NCBI RefSeq assembly: GCF_000721265.1
Contig: NZ_JOFZ01000004.1
Coordinates: 248,001 to 312,000, forward strand
Source: Streptomyces sp. NRRL F-5126
Lineage (GTDB): Bacteria; Actinomycetota; Actinomycetes; Streptomycetales; Streptomycetaceae
DNA length: 64,000 bases
Direction: 5' to 3'
Under the pieces are notes generated by a model. The model had not been told where the DNA came from. It did no database searches and was given only the letters and a program-made list of their open reading frames with translations. The position numbers were made by a program, and so were the translations under genes. Positions 1-8,396 of this stretch are shown here, piece by piece (the stretch's first letter is position 1; each line of letters begins with the position of its first letter).

Positions 1-1
1 C

Positions 2-118
2 TGCTGCGCGCTCGTCGTCACGCTCTGCGCGACCCGTATCCGCTGGACGGGCCACGCGGCCGCCGCCGGCGCACCGGCCGCCGCCGGTCCCGTCGGCGAG
101 GAGCAGGCGGTCCACTGA
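2..118 (+). CDS. C-terminal end of a probable membrane protein (partial)
   Basis: Only the last 38 codons are in the window, ending at the TGA at 116-118. The residues visible are a hydrophobic stretch (CCALVVTLCATRIRW) followed by an Ala/Gly/Pro-rich hydrophilic tail. That fits the last transmembrane helix and cytoplasmic tail of a transporter such as an MFS exporter, but the fragment is too short to name a family. A strong hairpin follows directly, so the reading frame end is credible. Confidence 0.5.
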   Translation, partial: CCALVVTLCATRIRWTGHAAAAGAPAAAGPVGEEQAVH

Positions 119-120
119 GA

Positions 121-163
121 GGCGCCACCACCGCCCGGGGCCGCCCTGCGCGGTGGCGGCGCC
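121..163 (+). terminator. Hairpin terminator after the partial gene
   Basis: A 14-bp inverted repeat (121-134 against 150-163, one mismatch) with a 15-nt loop lies three bases after the stop codon. There is no U-tract, as is usual for Streptomyces terminators. Confidence 0.6.
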
Positions 164-174
164 CTCCGCGAGCG

Positions 175-189
175 TGAAAGTTTCTTTCA
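175..189. promoter_or_regulatory. Palindrome TGAAAG-TTT-CTTTCA, possible operator
   Basis: A perfect 6-bp inverted repeat with a TTT centre lies about 160 bp upstream of the muramidase start. The GAAA/TTTC form resembles operators of LacI-family and other regulators of secreted hydrolases in Streptomyces, but no regulator can be assigned from the sequence. Confidence 0.35.
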
Positions 190-348
190 GCGTCCGTGGT
201 GGTCGCCGATTTCTCCGGTGTAGACCAACGGCGTGCACTGACACCCCTTCACACACGTGTCCTTCGCACGCCACTCTTCCGTCATGCGGTGACCACACCA
301 TGGGCACGGCACAAGCGCACCGGAAATCCCCCACTTCTGGAGGCACTG

Positions 349-1221
349 ATGGACCTCGCACGCACCGTTCGCCGTAGATCCCCCTCACGCCGCCTGCTCG
401 CGGGCGCGACAGGGGCGCTGCTCGTGCTGGCGGGCATCGTCGTCTCGGCCCCCGGTACTGCGGCGGCCGCGCCCGCGCCCCACGCCGCCGCGGCCACGCA
501 CAACCCCGACCTCGACTGGATGGGCTCGACCATCCCCGCCCACGAGGGCGGTGGCACACAGCCCCCTTCGGGCGGTGGCGGGCAGGTCTTCGTGACGCAG
601 ACCCCCGGCATGGACGTCAGCCACTACCAGGGCGCCATCAACTGGCCCTCGGCGTACTCGAAGGGTGCCCGGTTCGTCTACATGAAGGCGACCGAGGGCA
701 CGAGCTACCGCGACCCGAACTTCTCGGCGAACTACACCGGCTCGTACAACGCGGGCTTCATCCGGGGCAGTTACCACTTCGCAACGCCCAACAGCTCGTC
801 GGGCGCCGCCCAGGCCGACTACTTCGTCGCCCACGGCGGCGGCTGGTCCAAGGACGGCAAGACCCTGCCCCCGATGCTGGACATCGAGTACGGCTCCTCG
901 TCGACGTGCTGGGGCCTGAGCAAGTCCGCGATGGTCAGCTGGATCACCTCCTTCGTCAACGAGGTGCACGCGAAAACCACCCGCTGGCCCACCATCTACA
1001 CCACCACCGACTGGTGGACGACCTGTACGGGCAACACGGCGAAGTTCTCCTCGAACGACCCGCTGTTCATCGCCCGCTACTCGTCCAGTGTGGGTACGCT
1101 CCCGGCCGGCTGGCCGTTCTACACGTTCTGGCAGTACGCGGACTCCGGCACGTTCCCCGGCGACCAGGACCGCTTCAACGGCCCGCTGTCCGGCCTGAAG
1201 AACCTGGCCAACAACACCTGA
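349..1221 (+). CDS. Secreted GH25 muramidase (lysozyme)
   Basis: Hydrolyses the beta-1,4 MurNAc-GlcNAc bonds of peptidoglycan outside the cell. The 290-residue product starts at ATG 349, preceded by a well-spaced GGAGG. An earlier in-frame start at 196 would add 51 residues without signal character and is rejected. Residues 1-40 form a signal peptide (arginine-rich N-region, long hydrophobic core, Ala-rich end). A Gly/Pro-rich linker follows to about residue 84, then one GH25 domain. The acidic residues expected for catalysis are present: Asp89 in GMDVSHYQ, and Asp178 and Glu180 in LDIEY. No separate cell-wall-binding repeats are seen. It is closest in form to Streptomyces cellosyl-type enzymes. 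Confidence 0.92.
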   Translation: MDLARTVRRRSPSRRLLAGATGALLVLAGIVVSAPGTAAAAPAPHAAAATHNPDLDWMGSTIPAHEGGGTQPPSGGGGQVFVTQTPGMDVSHYQGAINWPSAYSKGARFVYMKATEGTSYRDPNFSANYTGSYNAGFIRGSYHFATPNSSSGAAQADYFVAHGGGWSKDGKTLPPMLDIEYGSSSTCWGLSKSAMVSWITSFVNEVHAKTTRWPTIYTTTDWWTTCTGNTAKFSSNDPLFIARYSSSVGTLPAGWPFYTFWQYADSGTFPGDQDRFNGPLSGLKNLANNT

Positions 1222-1239
1222 GCACCGACCACCGCCGGT

Positions 1240-1272
1240 GTGAAGCCGCTCGCCCGAGGCGAGCGGCTTCAC
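1240..1272. terminator. Perfect 15-bp hairpin terminator
   Basis: Arms 1240-1254 and 1258-1272 are perfectly complementary with a CGA loop. The hairpin lies 18 bp after the muramidase stop and directly abuts the stop of the minus-strand remnant at 1273, so it can serve both strands. Confidence 0.85.
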
Positions 1273-1437
1273 TCACTCCTGACGCAGTGGCAGCCCGATC
1301 GCGAAGACGGTCTCGCCGTCGCCGAAGGGAGCGAGCTCGCCGTCGCGACGTCGGGTACGGCGGAGCGCGGCGCCCACATCCTCGACCCGCACACCGCCGA
1401 GCCGGCGCGAGCGCTGCTGTCGCCTACTCGCGTTCAC
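1273..1437 (-). pseudogene. Possible remnant of a gene's C-terminal end
   Basis: A 54-codon minus-strand frame (GTG at 1437) ends at the base of the terminator. Its last 40 residues have coding-like composition and include ELAPFGDGETVFAIGLPL. No RBS or plausible N-terminus is present, and I do not recognise the family. It is best read as the surviving end of a larger gene eroded between the muramidase and PAP2 genes. It could also be chance. Confidence 0.3.
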
Positions 1438-1516
1438 GCCCGGCGGAGACGTCCGGCACAGCGACGGCTTCCCCGTCCCGCGCCCCAGGTGACGGGTGGG
1501 GCGGGCGGCCCGCCGC

Positions 1517-2164
1517 TCAGGAAGGGGTGCCGGTCTCCGGCGCCTGCGTGGTCAGCAGCGGCTGCAGCACGCCCGTACTCAGGCGTGCCACCAGCGGTGT
1601 CGCCGCTCGCGCGATCACCCGGCTGACCACGTAGGCGACCGGCAGGGCCAGGATCGCGGAACCCACCACGTCGTGCGGGTAGTGGGCGCCGACGTAGACC
1701 CGGGTGAACCCTTCGAACAGTGCGAAGACCGCCGCCACCGCACTCAGGCGCCGGTCGAGGAGCCACAGGGCCGCGACGGTCGCGAAGGCGGTGGTGGAGT
1801 GCCCGCTGGGGAAGGCGTAGTCGCTGCGGACGGGGCACGCCTCGATGTAGTAGTCGTGCGGTAGCGAGTAGCAGGGCCGCACCTCGGCGACGAACTTCTT
1901 CACGACCTCGGCGACGGCGAACGTGACCGCCACGGACACCGGCACGGCCAGTGCGAGCGTCATGGCGCGTGCACCGCGGCGCCTGGCGTTCCACCAGCCG
2001 ATCACCATGAGGACGGCGAAGACGGCGAGCCCGGCGGTGGTCCACAGGTCGATGGCCGAGTTCAGCCAGCGGGTGTCGCGTGCGAACCCGGTGACGGAGG
2101 AGAAGAGCGACCCGTCGATGCCGGAACCGTTGTAGGCGAGCGTCGCCGCCGCGTGCGTGGTCAT
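1517..2164 (-). CDS. PAP2-family membrane phosphatase
   Basis: A 215-residue integral membrane lipid phosphatase. The three phosphatase motifs are present in order: KKFVAEVRP, then PSGHS, then TRVYVGAHYPHD. Five or six hydrophobic segments surround them. Members of this superfamily dephosphorylate phosphatidic acid or undecaprenyl pyrophosphate (BcrC type) at the outer membrane face; the sequence alone does not choose the substrate. The gene follows the glycosyltransferase gene on the same strand but is separated by 149 bp holding a perfect CGTCTAC-N6-GTAGACG operator 67 bp before the start. It therefore probably has its own regulated promoter, shared in type with the DedA and glycolipid genes nearby. 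Confidence 0.9.
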   Translation of the reverse strand: MTTHAAATLAYNGSGIDGSLFSSVTGFARDTRWLNSAIDLWTTAGLAVFAVLMVIGWWNARRRGARAMTLALAVPVSVAVTFAVAEVVKKFVAEVRPCYSLPHDYYIEACPVRSDYAFPSGHSTTAFATVAALWLLDRRLSAVAAVFALFEGFTRVYVGAHYPHDVVGSAILALPVAYVVSRVIARAATPLVARLSTGVLQPLLTTQAPETGTPS

Positions 2165-2230
2165 GAGGCCGCTTCCTTCGTGCGTGTCGGCCGGCGCCGC
2201 GCAGGTCGGAGTGGTCCGGCCGGCCCGGTT

Positions 2231-2250
2231 CGTCTACGTGACAGTAGACG
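2231..2250. promoter_or_regulatory. BlaI-type operator A
   Basis: The 20-mer cgtcTACgtgacaGTAgacg has perfect 7-bp arms and a 6-nt spacer. It lies 67 bp upstream of the PAP2 start. The TAC/GTA half-sites and flanks match sites at 5101 and 6871 almost base for base. Confidence 0.7.
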
Positions 2251-2313
2251 ATGAAGCGGACCCGGCCAAATCCTGAACGGCGTACGGGGCAAGGGGAGTA
2301 GCGGGCGCCGCGC

Positions 2314-4119
2314 TCACCGTCCGTCACCGGCCGGGTCCGGCACGAGCGCGGTGGTGATGGTCATGGGCTTTCCCGTGACGGCGATCATGTGCAGGCGCGT
2401 GCGGCCGTGCGCCACCCGGCGGAACCCGTGCGGCGGCCTCAGCCCGTACGTCGCGGAGGCGTGCGGCCCGAGTGACGCGGGGCCCGACGTGATCGCCCAC
2501 CAGCCGGAGGCGCTCTGCGCCGCGCGGCTGGCGAAGTGGGGGGTGAGGGTGGCGTCCGTCGTGTTGACGACACGCACCGCCGCCGAGGTGATCCCGTGCC
2601 GAGGCGTGTCCGTGAACCGTGCGGTGACCGTCATGCGCAGCGGCGCGGGACTCGCCGCGGCGATCGCGGCACACGCCGCGGCGGGCAGCAGGAGGCCCGC
2701 GCCGCATGCCGCTCTCGCGCGGCGCCCGAGCGGCAGCCGCGGCTGCCACGCGGTGGCGAGCGCGCAGGCCGGCACAGTGGCGGCGGCCGCGAGCCAGAGC
2801 GGCGTCATGAGCAGGTAGTACCCGTCCTGCGAGCGGGTCGAGAGGTAGAAGGGGAGCCATGGCAGGACCGTCAGCGCGGGCCCGAGCCGCCGTGCGAACA
2901 GGACGAGCGCGGCGAGCAGCCCCAGCAGCAGGAGGAGGGTCGCGTACGAGTAGAACTCCAGCCGGCCGCTGCCCGGGGTGAAGTAGTACGAGATGCCCAT
3001 GAGGCCCTGCCCGTGCAGGATCGCGCCCTGGCTGATCGGCAGCAGCAGCCCGCAGGCCCAGGCGCGCGGGCCGCGGGCGGCGACGTACGCGTTGAGCACC
3101 GCCCAGGTCAGGGCGGCGACACCGGAGTAGCGGGCCGTCACGGCGAGCGCGCGGCGGCCCGGCATGCGCACCCGCGCCCGGCCCGCAGCGGTCCCTTCCC
3201 CGCTCGGTGCCGGGTCGCCGCGCCGTGCGGCGTACATGCCGACGAGCAGGAACGGAGCGAGGAACCATGCCAGTTGCTGGGCGGCGCACGCGGCGCCGAG
3301 GCAGACCGCGCGCAGCACCCCGTTTCGCCCGAGCCTGCCGCCCGCCCCCGTGGCGGGCCAGCGGACCACGACGGGAACGAGCAGGGCGAGGGCGAGCACG
3401 GCCGGGTAGCCGAGCCGGGCGTACGCCGGGAGCATGCCGAAGCCGAGGCAGACCGCGGTCGCGGCGGAGCGCCACGGCACGGGGAGCAGCCGCCAGAGCG
3501 TGAGCGTCCCGATGACCAGGGCGGCGCTGGTCACCAGGGTGGCGGCGGCGGTGGAGTGGATCACCAGCCGCACGGGCGCGGCGATCAGGGCCGTCAGCGG
3601 CGGGTAGCCGTACGTGAAGTCGCCGCCGCCCGCCATGGTCTTGGTGAGGTCGACGCGCGGCGTGCCGAACAGCCAGGGCCACGGATCGCCGTAGACGGGG
3701 CGGCCGTGCAGGATCTGCAGCGCGGCCTGCGCGGTCAGGACGCCCTCGTCGCTGCCCGCATGGTCGAGCCAGTAGCCGCAGACCACCAGGGTGATCGCCA
3801 CGGCGAGCACGAAGGCGTCCACGCGCGCGAGCGCGCGGCGCCCGCGTACCGCGAGCGCGAGGACCGCGCAGCCGAGGATCGCGGCGTAGCAGAGGGAGAT
3901 CACCCCCGCGATCGGCGGGTTCCTGTGCATCGCCGTCGTCCAGAGCGTCCGGGTGCCGATGAACAGGCTGATCGTGGCGATCAGGGTCAGCCCTCTGTGC
4001 CACTGAGCGGGCGCTCCGTCCGCGGCGGCGTGCCCGGCGCGGACGTGGCGCAGGGTCAGGCGGAGGCCGGATGGGCGCGGGCCGGGGGCGTCGACGGGGG
4101 CGTGCAGGGTGTCGTCCAC
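2314..4119 (-). CDS. Polytopic membrane glycosyltransferase, GT87/DUF2029-like
   Basis: A 601-residue GT-C-type membrane protein, probably transferring a sugar from a polyprenyl-phosphate donor outside the membrane. The N-terminal 40 residues are hydrophilic, then about ten to twelve hydrophobic segments run to roughly residue 490, and the last 110 residues form an extracellular Ser/Thr-rich domain. An early loop after the second or third helix holds acidic residues (GSDEGVLTAQ and later HGRPVYGDPW) where GT87 enzymes keep their catalytic Asp. It starts at GTG 4119 with AAGGA 6 nt upstream. Donor and acceptor are unknown. It lies between the UPF0014 and PAP2 genes on the same strand. A direct repeat of GTCATGCA (4164-4171 and 4176-4183) upstream may be a control site. 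Confidence 0.75.
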   Translation of the reverse strand: MDDTLHAPVDAPGPRPSGLRLTLRHVRAGHAAADGAPAQWHRGLTLIATISLFIGTRTLWTTAMHRNPPIAGVISLCYAAILGCAVLALAVRGRRALARVDAFVLAVAITLVVCGYWLDHAGSDEGVLTAQAALQILHGRPVYGDPWPWLFGTPRVDLTKTMAGGGDFTYGYPPLTALIAAPVRLVIHSTAAATLVTSAALVIGTLTLWRLLPVPWRSAATAVCLGFGMLPAYARLGYPAVLALALLVPVVVRWPATGAGGRLGRNGVLRAVCLGAACAAQQLAWFLAPFLLVGMYAARRGDPAPSGEGTAAGRARVRMPGRRALAVTARYSGVAALTWAVLNAYVAARGPRAWACGLLLPISQGAILHGQGLMGISYYFTPGSGRLEFYSYATLLLLLGLLAALVLFARRLGPALTVLPWLPFYLSTRSQDGYYLLMTPLWLAAAATVPACALATAWQPRLPLGRRARAACGAGLLLPAAACAAIAAASPAPLRMTVTARFTDTPRHGITSAAVRVVNTTDATLTPHFASRAAQSASGWWAITSGPASLGPHASATYGLRPPHGFRRVAHGRTRLHMIAVTGKPMTITTALVPDPAGDGR

Positions 4120-4251
4120 AACGGTCCTTACCTGGTGCGAGCGACCCCCCGGGCGACTACTGCGTCATGCACTGAGTCATGCAGGCAGATCATATTCACG
4201 AAGTGTTCACCCCGCTCTGGTCGTTGCCGCCGCGCCGTCCGCGCGGCCGCC

Positions 4252-5037
4252 TCACCGCGCGGGCCGGTGCAGCAGCCCGCTGGCGACGAGCTCGACGGTC
4301 AGGGCCACCGCGGCGGCCTGCACGGCCATCAGCGCGATCAGCACGAACAGCTGCACGGCCCCCGCCGTGAGGGGTGAGGCCCCGCCGAGCAGCACTCCGA
4401 CGAACGCGCCCGGAAGGGTGACGAGTCCGACCGTGCGCGTCTGGTCGAGGCCGGGCAGCTGGGCGTCGGACGCCGCGGGGCGCACGACTTCGAGGCGGGC
4501 GTCCCGGTCGAGGAACCCGAGCGAAAGGGCGGCCTCGACCTCCCCGCGCCGCTGCGTCAGCTCGTCCAGCGCCCGCCGGCCGGCCAGCACCGTCGCGGTG
4601 AGCGCGCCGCCCAGCAGGATCCCGGCGATGGGGATCAGCGCGATGCCCTTCAGCGGCACGAGCCCGGTCAGCAGCAGCGCCGCGACGACCGGTGCGGTGG
4701 CCGCGGCGATGGGCACGGCGGTGAGCCACCAGGATCCGTCGGACGTGAGCCGGCGCCCCGCCGTGCGCACCGCTGTCGCGAACATCAGCAGCAGGAAGGC
4801 CGTCAGCGCCCACAGCGAGCGGATCACGTAGGTGATGACCACGGACACCGCCGCGAGCTGGACCGCGGCCCTGCCCCCCGCGAACGCGATCTGGCGCCAC
4901 CGCTTCGCTCCTGTCACCGCGCCGAGGTGGTAGCGGGCGGACACGAGTACGGCCGCCAGCAGGAGCGCGGCCAGCACGATCCCGAGCGTCTTGTCGACGG
5001 GGAGGAGCGAGGCGGCCGTGATCGTGGTGTCGCGCAT
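4252..5037 (-). CDS. UPF0014 family membrane protein (FetB/YbbM-like permease)
   Basis: A 261-residue protein with about seven transmembrane segments and the family signatures ARYHLGAVTGAKRWRQIAFAG near the N-terminus and LPGAFVGVLLGGASPLTAGAVQL near the C-terminus. Escherichia coli FetB is the permease of an iron exporter with the ATPase FetA; no ATPase gene is next to this one, so its partner and substrate are open. Start is the ATG at 5037. An operator of the PAP2 type lies 64 bp upstream, in the region shared with the divergent DedA gene. Confidence 0.8.
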   Translation of the reverse strand: MRDTTITAASLLPVDKTLGIVLAALLLAAVLVSARYHLGAVTGAKRWRQIAFAGGRAAVQLAAVSVVITYVIRSLWALTAFLLLMFATAVRTAGRRLTSDGSWWLTAVPIAAATAPVVAALLLTGLVPLKGIALIPIAGILLGGALTATVLAGRRALDELTQRRGEVEAALSLGFLDRDARLEVVRPAASDAQLPGLDQTRTVGLVTLPGAFVGVLLGGASPLTAGAVQLFVLIALMAVQAAAVALTVELVASGLLHRPAR

Positions 5038-5100
5038 GCTCAGAAGAGTGTCAGAGGGTGCCTCGTCGCCGGGCTGTCGGGCGGATGGCCGTCCCTCCTT

Positions 5101-5120
5101 CGACTACAGTGTTGTAGACG
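5101..5120. promoter_or_regulatory. BlaI-type operator B, between UPF0014 and DedA genes
   Basis: cgacTACagtgttGTAgacg keeps the TAC-N6-GTA core and all but one flanking base of operator A. It sits 64 bp before the minus-strand gene and 81 bp before the plus-strand DedA gene, so it could repress both. Confidence 0.7.
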
Positions 5121-5200
5121 AAAGGTCCGACGCCGGCCGTCCGGGACCCCGGGCCTCGGCCCCCCGCCGCGGTCGCACCACGAGGAGAAGGTTCGCGACC

Positions 5201-5869
5201 ATGGCCGCACCCCTGTTCACGGCGGCACAGCTCGCCGTGAACGTGCTCGACGCACGATCCCTCCTGGCCGCCTTCGGCGTGGCGGGCATCGCTCTGGTGA
5301 TGTTCGCCGAGACCGGGCTGCTGATCGGGTTCTTCCTCCCCGGCGATTCGCTGCTGTTCACCGCGGGGCTCCTGTGTACCGGGACCGCCGATCGAGGCTC
5401 CGCGCTGTCGCTGCCCCAGGTGCTCGTCGCGTCCGCCGTCGGCGCCCTGGTCGGGGCGCAGGTCGGCTACGTCATCGGGCGGCGCGGCGGGCGCGCGCTG
5501 CTCGACCGCAGCCGGTCGCGGCGGCTGCACGAGGGCGCGGTCAGAGCCGAGGAACTGCTGGCGAGGTACGGGCACGCGAAGGCGGTCGTGCTCGCCCGGT
5601 TCATCCCGGTCGTCAGGACCGTGCTCAACCCGCTCGCGGGCGCGCTGGGCGTGCCCGTCCGCACCTTCACCGTCTGGCAGACGGCCGGCGGCCTGGTGTG
5701 GTCGATCGGTCTCGTGCTCGCCGGGTACGCGCTGGGCTCGTCGGTGCCCAACGTGGACCGCTACCTGCTGCCGATCGTCGCCCTGATCGTCGTCGTGTCG
5801 CTGCTGCCGCTCGCCGTCGAACTGGTCCGCTCCCGCAAGCGCGCGGCGCGCGAGGGCGGCGCGAGCTGA
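5201..5869 (+). CDS. DedA-family membrane protein
   Basis: A 222-residue SNARE-associated/DedA (PF09335) protein. The conserved motifs are visible: ETGLLIGFFLPGDSLLF in the first membrane hairpin and RFIPVVRTVLNPLAG in the second, followed by two more helices. Some DedA proteins flip the lipid carrier undecaprenyl phosphate back across the membrane. A role in carrier recycling would fit the neighbouring PAP2 phosphatase, but the family is broad. Start ATG 5201 follows GAGGAGAAGG. A perfect 14-bp hairpin after the stop ends the transcript. Confidence 0.9.
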   Translation: MAAPLFTAAQLAVNVLDARSLLAAFGVAGIALVMFAETGLLIGFFLPGDSLLFTAGLLCTGTADRGSALSLPQVLVASAVGALVGAQVGYVIGRRGGRALLDRSRSRRLHEGAVRAEELLARYGHAKAVVLARFIPVVRTVLNPLAGALGVPVRTFTVWQTAGGLVWSIGLVLAGYALGSSVPNVDRYLLPIVALIVVVSLLPLAVELVRSRKRAAREGGAS

Positions 5870-5881
5870 CCGGGCGGCCGT

Positions 5882-5917
5882 CCCGCCGCCCGGCGCCGTG
5901 GCACGCCGGGCGGCGGG
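5882..5917. terminator. Bidirectional hairpin terminator
   Basis: Perfect 14-bp arms (5882-5895 and 5904-5917) with an 8-nt loop lie between the convergent DedA and COG4705 genes. Confidence 0.85.
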
Positions 5918-5928
5918 GGAGCGCACCG

Positions 5929-6822
5929 TCAGCCCCGCTCGGCCGCCGTGTGCGCCATCGGCAGGGGCCCTGTCGCCTCGGGAGCGGCCCCGTGTGCCTC
6001 GTCGCGCGGGGTGTCGGAGCCGGTGACCGCGAGCTTGACGAGCAGCACGGCGATCGGGACGAGCAGCGCGAGGGTGACGGGACCCGTGCCCCAGCCGAGG
6101 CCGCCGCGGCCCGGGCTCACACCCATCCAGTCGGCGAACGACGCCCCGAGCGGCCGGGTGAGGATGTACGCCCACCAGAACGCCGCCACGGCGTTCAGGC
6201 CGAGGAAGCGGTAGGCCAGCGCGGGCATCAGGATGAGCGCCGTGAACAGGAGGCCCGCGGTGAGGTAGCCGAGGTGCAGGCTGCCCGCCGTGAGGTCGCC
6301 CGCGGCGGTGCCGAGGGCGAAGGTCGCGAGCACTGTGGCCCAGTAGAAGCGCTCGCGGCGCCGGGTCCTGACGCTGTGGATGGACAGCGTGGACTCCGAC
6401 GCGTACCAGGCCGCCAGGATGCCCGCCAGGATCAGGGCGAACGCCACCGTGGAGACGCTGTACGGGATCCCGGCGACCACGTGCACCACGTCGGCGGCCA
6501 TGGTGCCGAACACGCTGACCATCACGATCGCGAGCCAGTAGTTCCACACGCGGTAGCGCGGCGCCCGCAGTTGGAGCCAGAGCATCGCCCCGAGACCCAC
6601 GGCGCCGATGCCGCCCGCCACGATCGGGCCGAGCGTCTTCGCCAGGTAGTCGGACGCCGTCTCGCCCATCCCGGTGGTCAGGATCTTGACCACCCAGAAC
6701 GTGGCTGCCACGGCGGGCACCTTGATCCCCAGGGACCTGGCCGCGTGCGCCGCGGTGCGGGTCCGCGTCCCACGGCCCTGCGCCGGCCCGGTCCTCGCGC
6801 CGCCCGGTTGCATCGTCATCAA
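5929..6822 (-). CDS. COG4705-type membrane protein of unknown function
   Basis: A 297-residue polytopic protein recognised as the COG4705 type. It appears to be built from repeats: a small-residue segment ending in an Asp recurs as TTGMGETASDYL, VFGTMAADVVHV, ALGTAAGDLTAG and PLGASFADWMGV, each followed by hydrophobic helices. The N-terminal 25 residues are basic and the last 40 are hydrophilic. No biochemical role is known to me. Its upstream region carries the best operator of the window (6869-6892) 46 bp before the start, facing the divergent glycosyltransferase gene. Confidence 0.8.
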   Translation of the reverse strand: MMTMQPGGARTGPAQGRGTRTRTAAHAARSLGIKVPAVAATFWVVKILTTGMGETASDYLAKTLGPIVAGGIGAVGLGAMLWLQLRAPRYRVWNYWLAIVMVSVFGTMAADVVHVVAGIPYSVSTVAFALILAGILAAWYASESTLSIHSVRTRRRERFYWATVLATFALGTAAGDLTAGSLHLGYLTAGLLFTALILMPALAYRFLGLNAVAAFWWAYILTRPLGASFADWMGVSPGRGGLGWGTGPVTLALLVPIAVLLVKLAVTGSDTPRDEAHGAAPEATGPLPMAHTAAERG

Positions 6823-6868
6823 TCCTCACCGTTCCGGCGCCAGGGCGCCGTCGTGTACGGGGTCGTCT

Positions 6869-6892
6869 ATCGTCTACAGGACTGTAGACGAT
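6869..6892. promoter_or_regulatory. BlaI-type operator C
   Basis: Two perfect 11-bp arms (ATCGTCTACAG and its complement) flank a GA centre. The core cgtcTACaggactGTAgacg has the same TAC-N6-GTA form as sites A and B. It lies 46 bp before the COG4705 gene. Confidence 0.75.
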
Positions 6893-6950
6893 TAGGGAGA
6901 CGGGTGAACCGGTCCCTCCGTTCCGGCTGCTAGGGTCCTGGCCCACTGAC

Positions 6951-6970
6951 GTTCTACATCTTGTAGTAAT
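6951..6970. promoter_or_regulatory. BlaI-type operator D (5-nt spacer variant)
   Basis: ttcTACatcttGTAgtaa keeps the half-sites but with a 5-nt spacer and AT-richer flanks. It ends about 20 bp before the glycosyltransferase start, just ahead of its GGAGGG ribosome site, so bound protein would cover the transcription start or leader. Confidence 0.55.
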
Positions 6971-6989
6971 AATCGGAGGGCTGTCCGCC

Positions 6990-8396
6990 ATGCCTCGTTC
7001 CTGCGTTCCGCGGCGCGTCACGGTCATCTCGGCGAGTGTGGGGGCGGGCCACGACGGCGCGGCGGCCGAGCTGGCCTCCCGGCTCGAAGCGGCCGGATTC
7101 GCGGTCGACCGCTACGACTTCGTCGACCTGTTGCCCTGCGGCCTCGGACGGCTCCTGTCGGGCGCCTACCACCGCCTGCTGACGCTGGCACCGGCCGTCT
7201 ACCAGCGGGTCTACGCGTCGATGGGCCGCACGGGCAGGCCGGGCCCCGCGCTCCGGCTGCTGCTGCGCGGCGCCCGGCGGCGCACCCGCCGTACCGTCGG
7301 TCCCGCCACCGTGGCCGCCGTGGCCACCTACCCGGGGGCCGGCCAGGTGCTCGGCGCGCTGCGCGTGCGCGGCCGGCTCGACGTGCCGGTGCTCACGTAC
7401 CTGACGGACTTCTCCGTGCACCCGCTCTGGGTGGCACGGGGGGTCGACGTGCACCTTGCCGCGCACGCCGTGCCGGCGGGCCAGGCGCGGTCGCTCGGCG
7501 CCCGGGGCGTGCTCGTGTCCGGGCCCGTCACGAACAAGGCCTTCCACCCCGTCGACGAGGCCGAACGGCGCGCGGCACGCGAGCGGCTCGGCCTGCCGGC
7601 CGGCGGGACGCTGGCGCTCCTGGTGGCCGGGTCCTGGGGCGTCGGCGCCGTGCGCAGTGCGGCACACGAGATACGTGCGGGCGGGGCCGCGGTGCCCGTG
7701 GTGGTGTGCGGCGCCAACAAGTCGCTGCTCAGGCGCCTGCGCGGGGACGGCTTCACCCACGTGCGGGGATGGGAGAGCGACATGCCGGGGCTGATGCGGG
7801 CCTGTGACGTCCTCGTGCAGAACGCGGGCGGGCTGACGTCGCTCGAAGCGTTCGCGACCGGTCTGCCCGTGATGAGCTACCGCTGCATACCCGGGCACGG
7901 CCGGACGAACGCCGCCGCGCTGGACGAGGCCGGTCTTGCGTCCTGGGTGCGCGACGCCGGCCGACTCTCCACCGTCATAGGGGAGCTGGCCACCGGCGCC
8001 CTGGGCGAGCGGCAGCGCGCCCAGGGGCTGGCGCTCTTCCCGCGCGGGACGGGCCCCGCGGCCGTCATCGCCGCTGCCGCCGGCCGTGCGGGCGGGCGGG
8101 GCTCCGCACCCGCGACGCTGCCGGGTGCGCGCGGCCCCGCCGAGCGCACGCCAGGCCTGCGGCCCTCGCGCGAATCCGCGGCCGGCGCCGCCGCGTTCGT
8201 GCCCCGCATGCGCAACCGGAACGGCTCGCCGCGGTCCGCTGCCCGGCGCGGTCCACTGCGTACCCCCGCCACCGCGATCGCCCTCGTGCTGACCCTCGGA
8301 CTGGGGATAGGCGCACCCGTACTCCACGCGTACGGGTCAGTGCCTGGACGCATCTCGTCGGCCGCACGCCACTTCATCGAGGAGCACGAACTGTGA
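6990..8396 (+). CDS. MGDG-synthase-like glycosyltransferase with C-terminal membrane anchor
   Basis: A 468-residue GT28-type enzyme expected to move a sugar onto diacylglycerol or another lipid at the inner membrane face. The MGDG-synthase N-terminal domain begins with SASVGAGHDGAA (about residues 10-21). The C-terminal donor domain holds VVCGANKSLLRRL, then QNAGGLTSLEAFATGLPV, typical of GT28 sugar-nucleotide binding. After residue 360 an Ala/Gly/Pro/Arg-rich linker leads to one hydrophobic helix (about 425-447), not usual for the family. Start ATG 6990 follows GGAGGG. It overlaps the deacetylase gene by GTGA, so the two are translationally coupled. Confidence 0.85.
   Translation: MPRSCVPRRVTVISASVGAGHDGAAAELASRLEAAGFAVDRYDFVDLLPCGLGRLLSGAYHRLLTLAPAVYQRVYASMGRTGRPGPALRLLLRGARRRTRRTVGPATVAAVATYPGAGQVLGALRVRGRLDVPVLTYLTDFSVHPLWVARGVDVHLAAHAVPAGQARSLGARGVLVSGPVTNKAFHPVDEAERRAARERLGLPAGGTLALLVAGSWGVGAVRSAAHEIRAGGAAVPVVVCGANKSLLRRLRGDGFTHVRGWESDMPGLMRACDVLVQNAGGLTSLEAFATGLPVMSYRCIPGHGRTNAAALDEAGLASWVRDAGRLSTVIGELATGALGERQRAQGLALFPRGTGPAAVIAAAAGRAGGRGSAPATLPGARGPAERTPGLRPSRESAAGAAAFVPRMRNRNGSPRSAARRGPLRTPATAIALVLTLGLGIGAPVLHAYGSVPGRISSAARHFIEEHEL

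Noticed and set aside
2324..4003. Long Arg/Ala/Pro-rich frames overlapping the GT87-like gene on both strands
   Set aside because: They are frame shadows produced by high GC; composition is unlike a folded protein, and the real gene shows membrane segments and a ribosome site.
5051..7027. 658-codon minus-strand frame across the DedA and COG4705 genes
   Set aside because: It crosses a terminator and two operators and runs antisense to or out of frame with well-supported genes.
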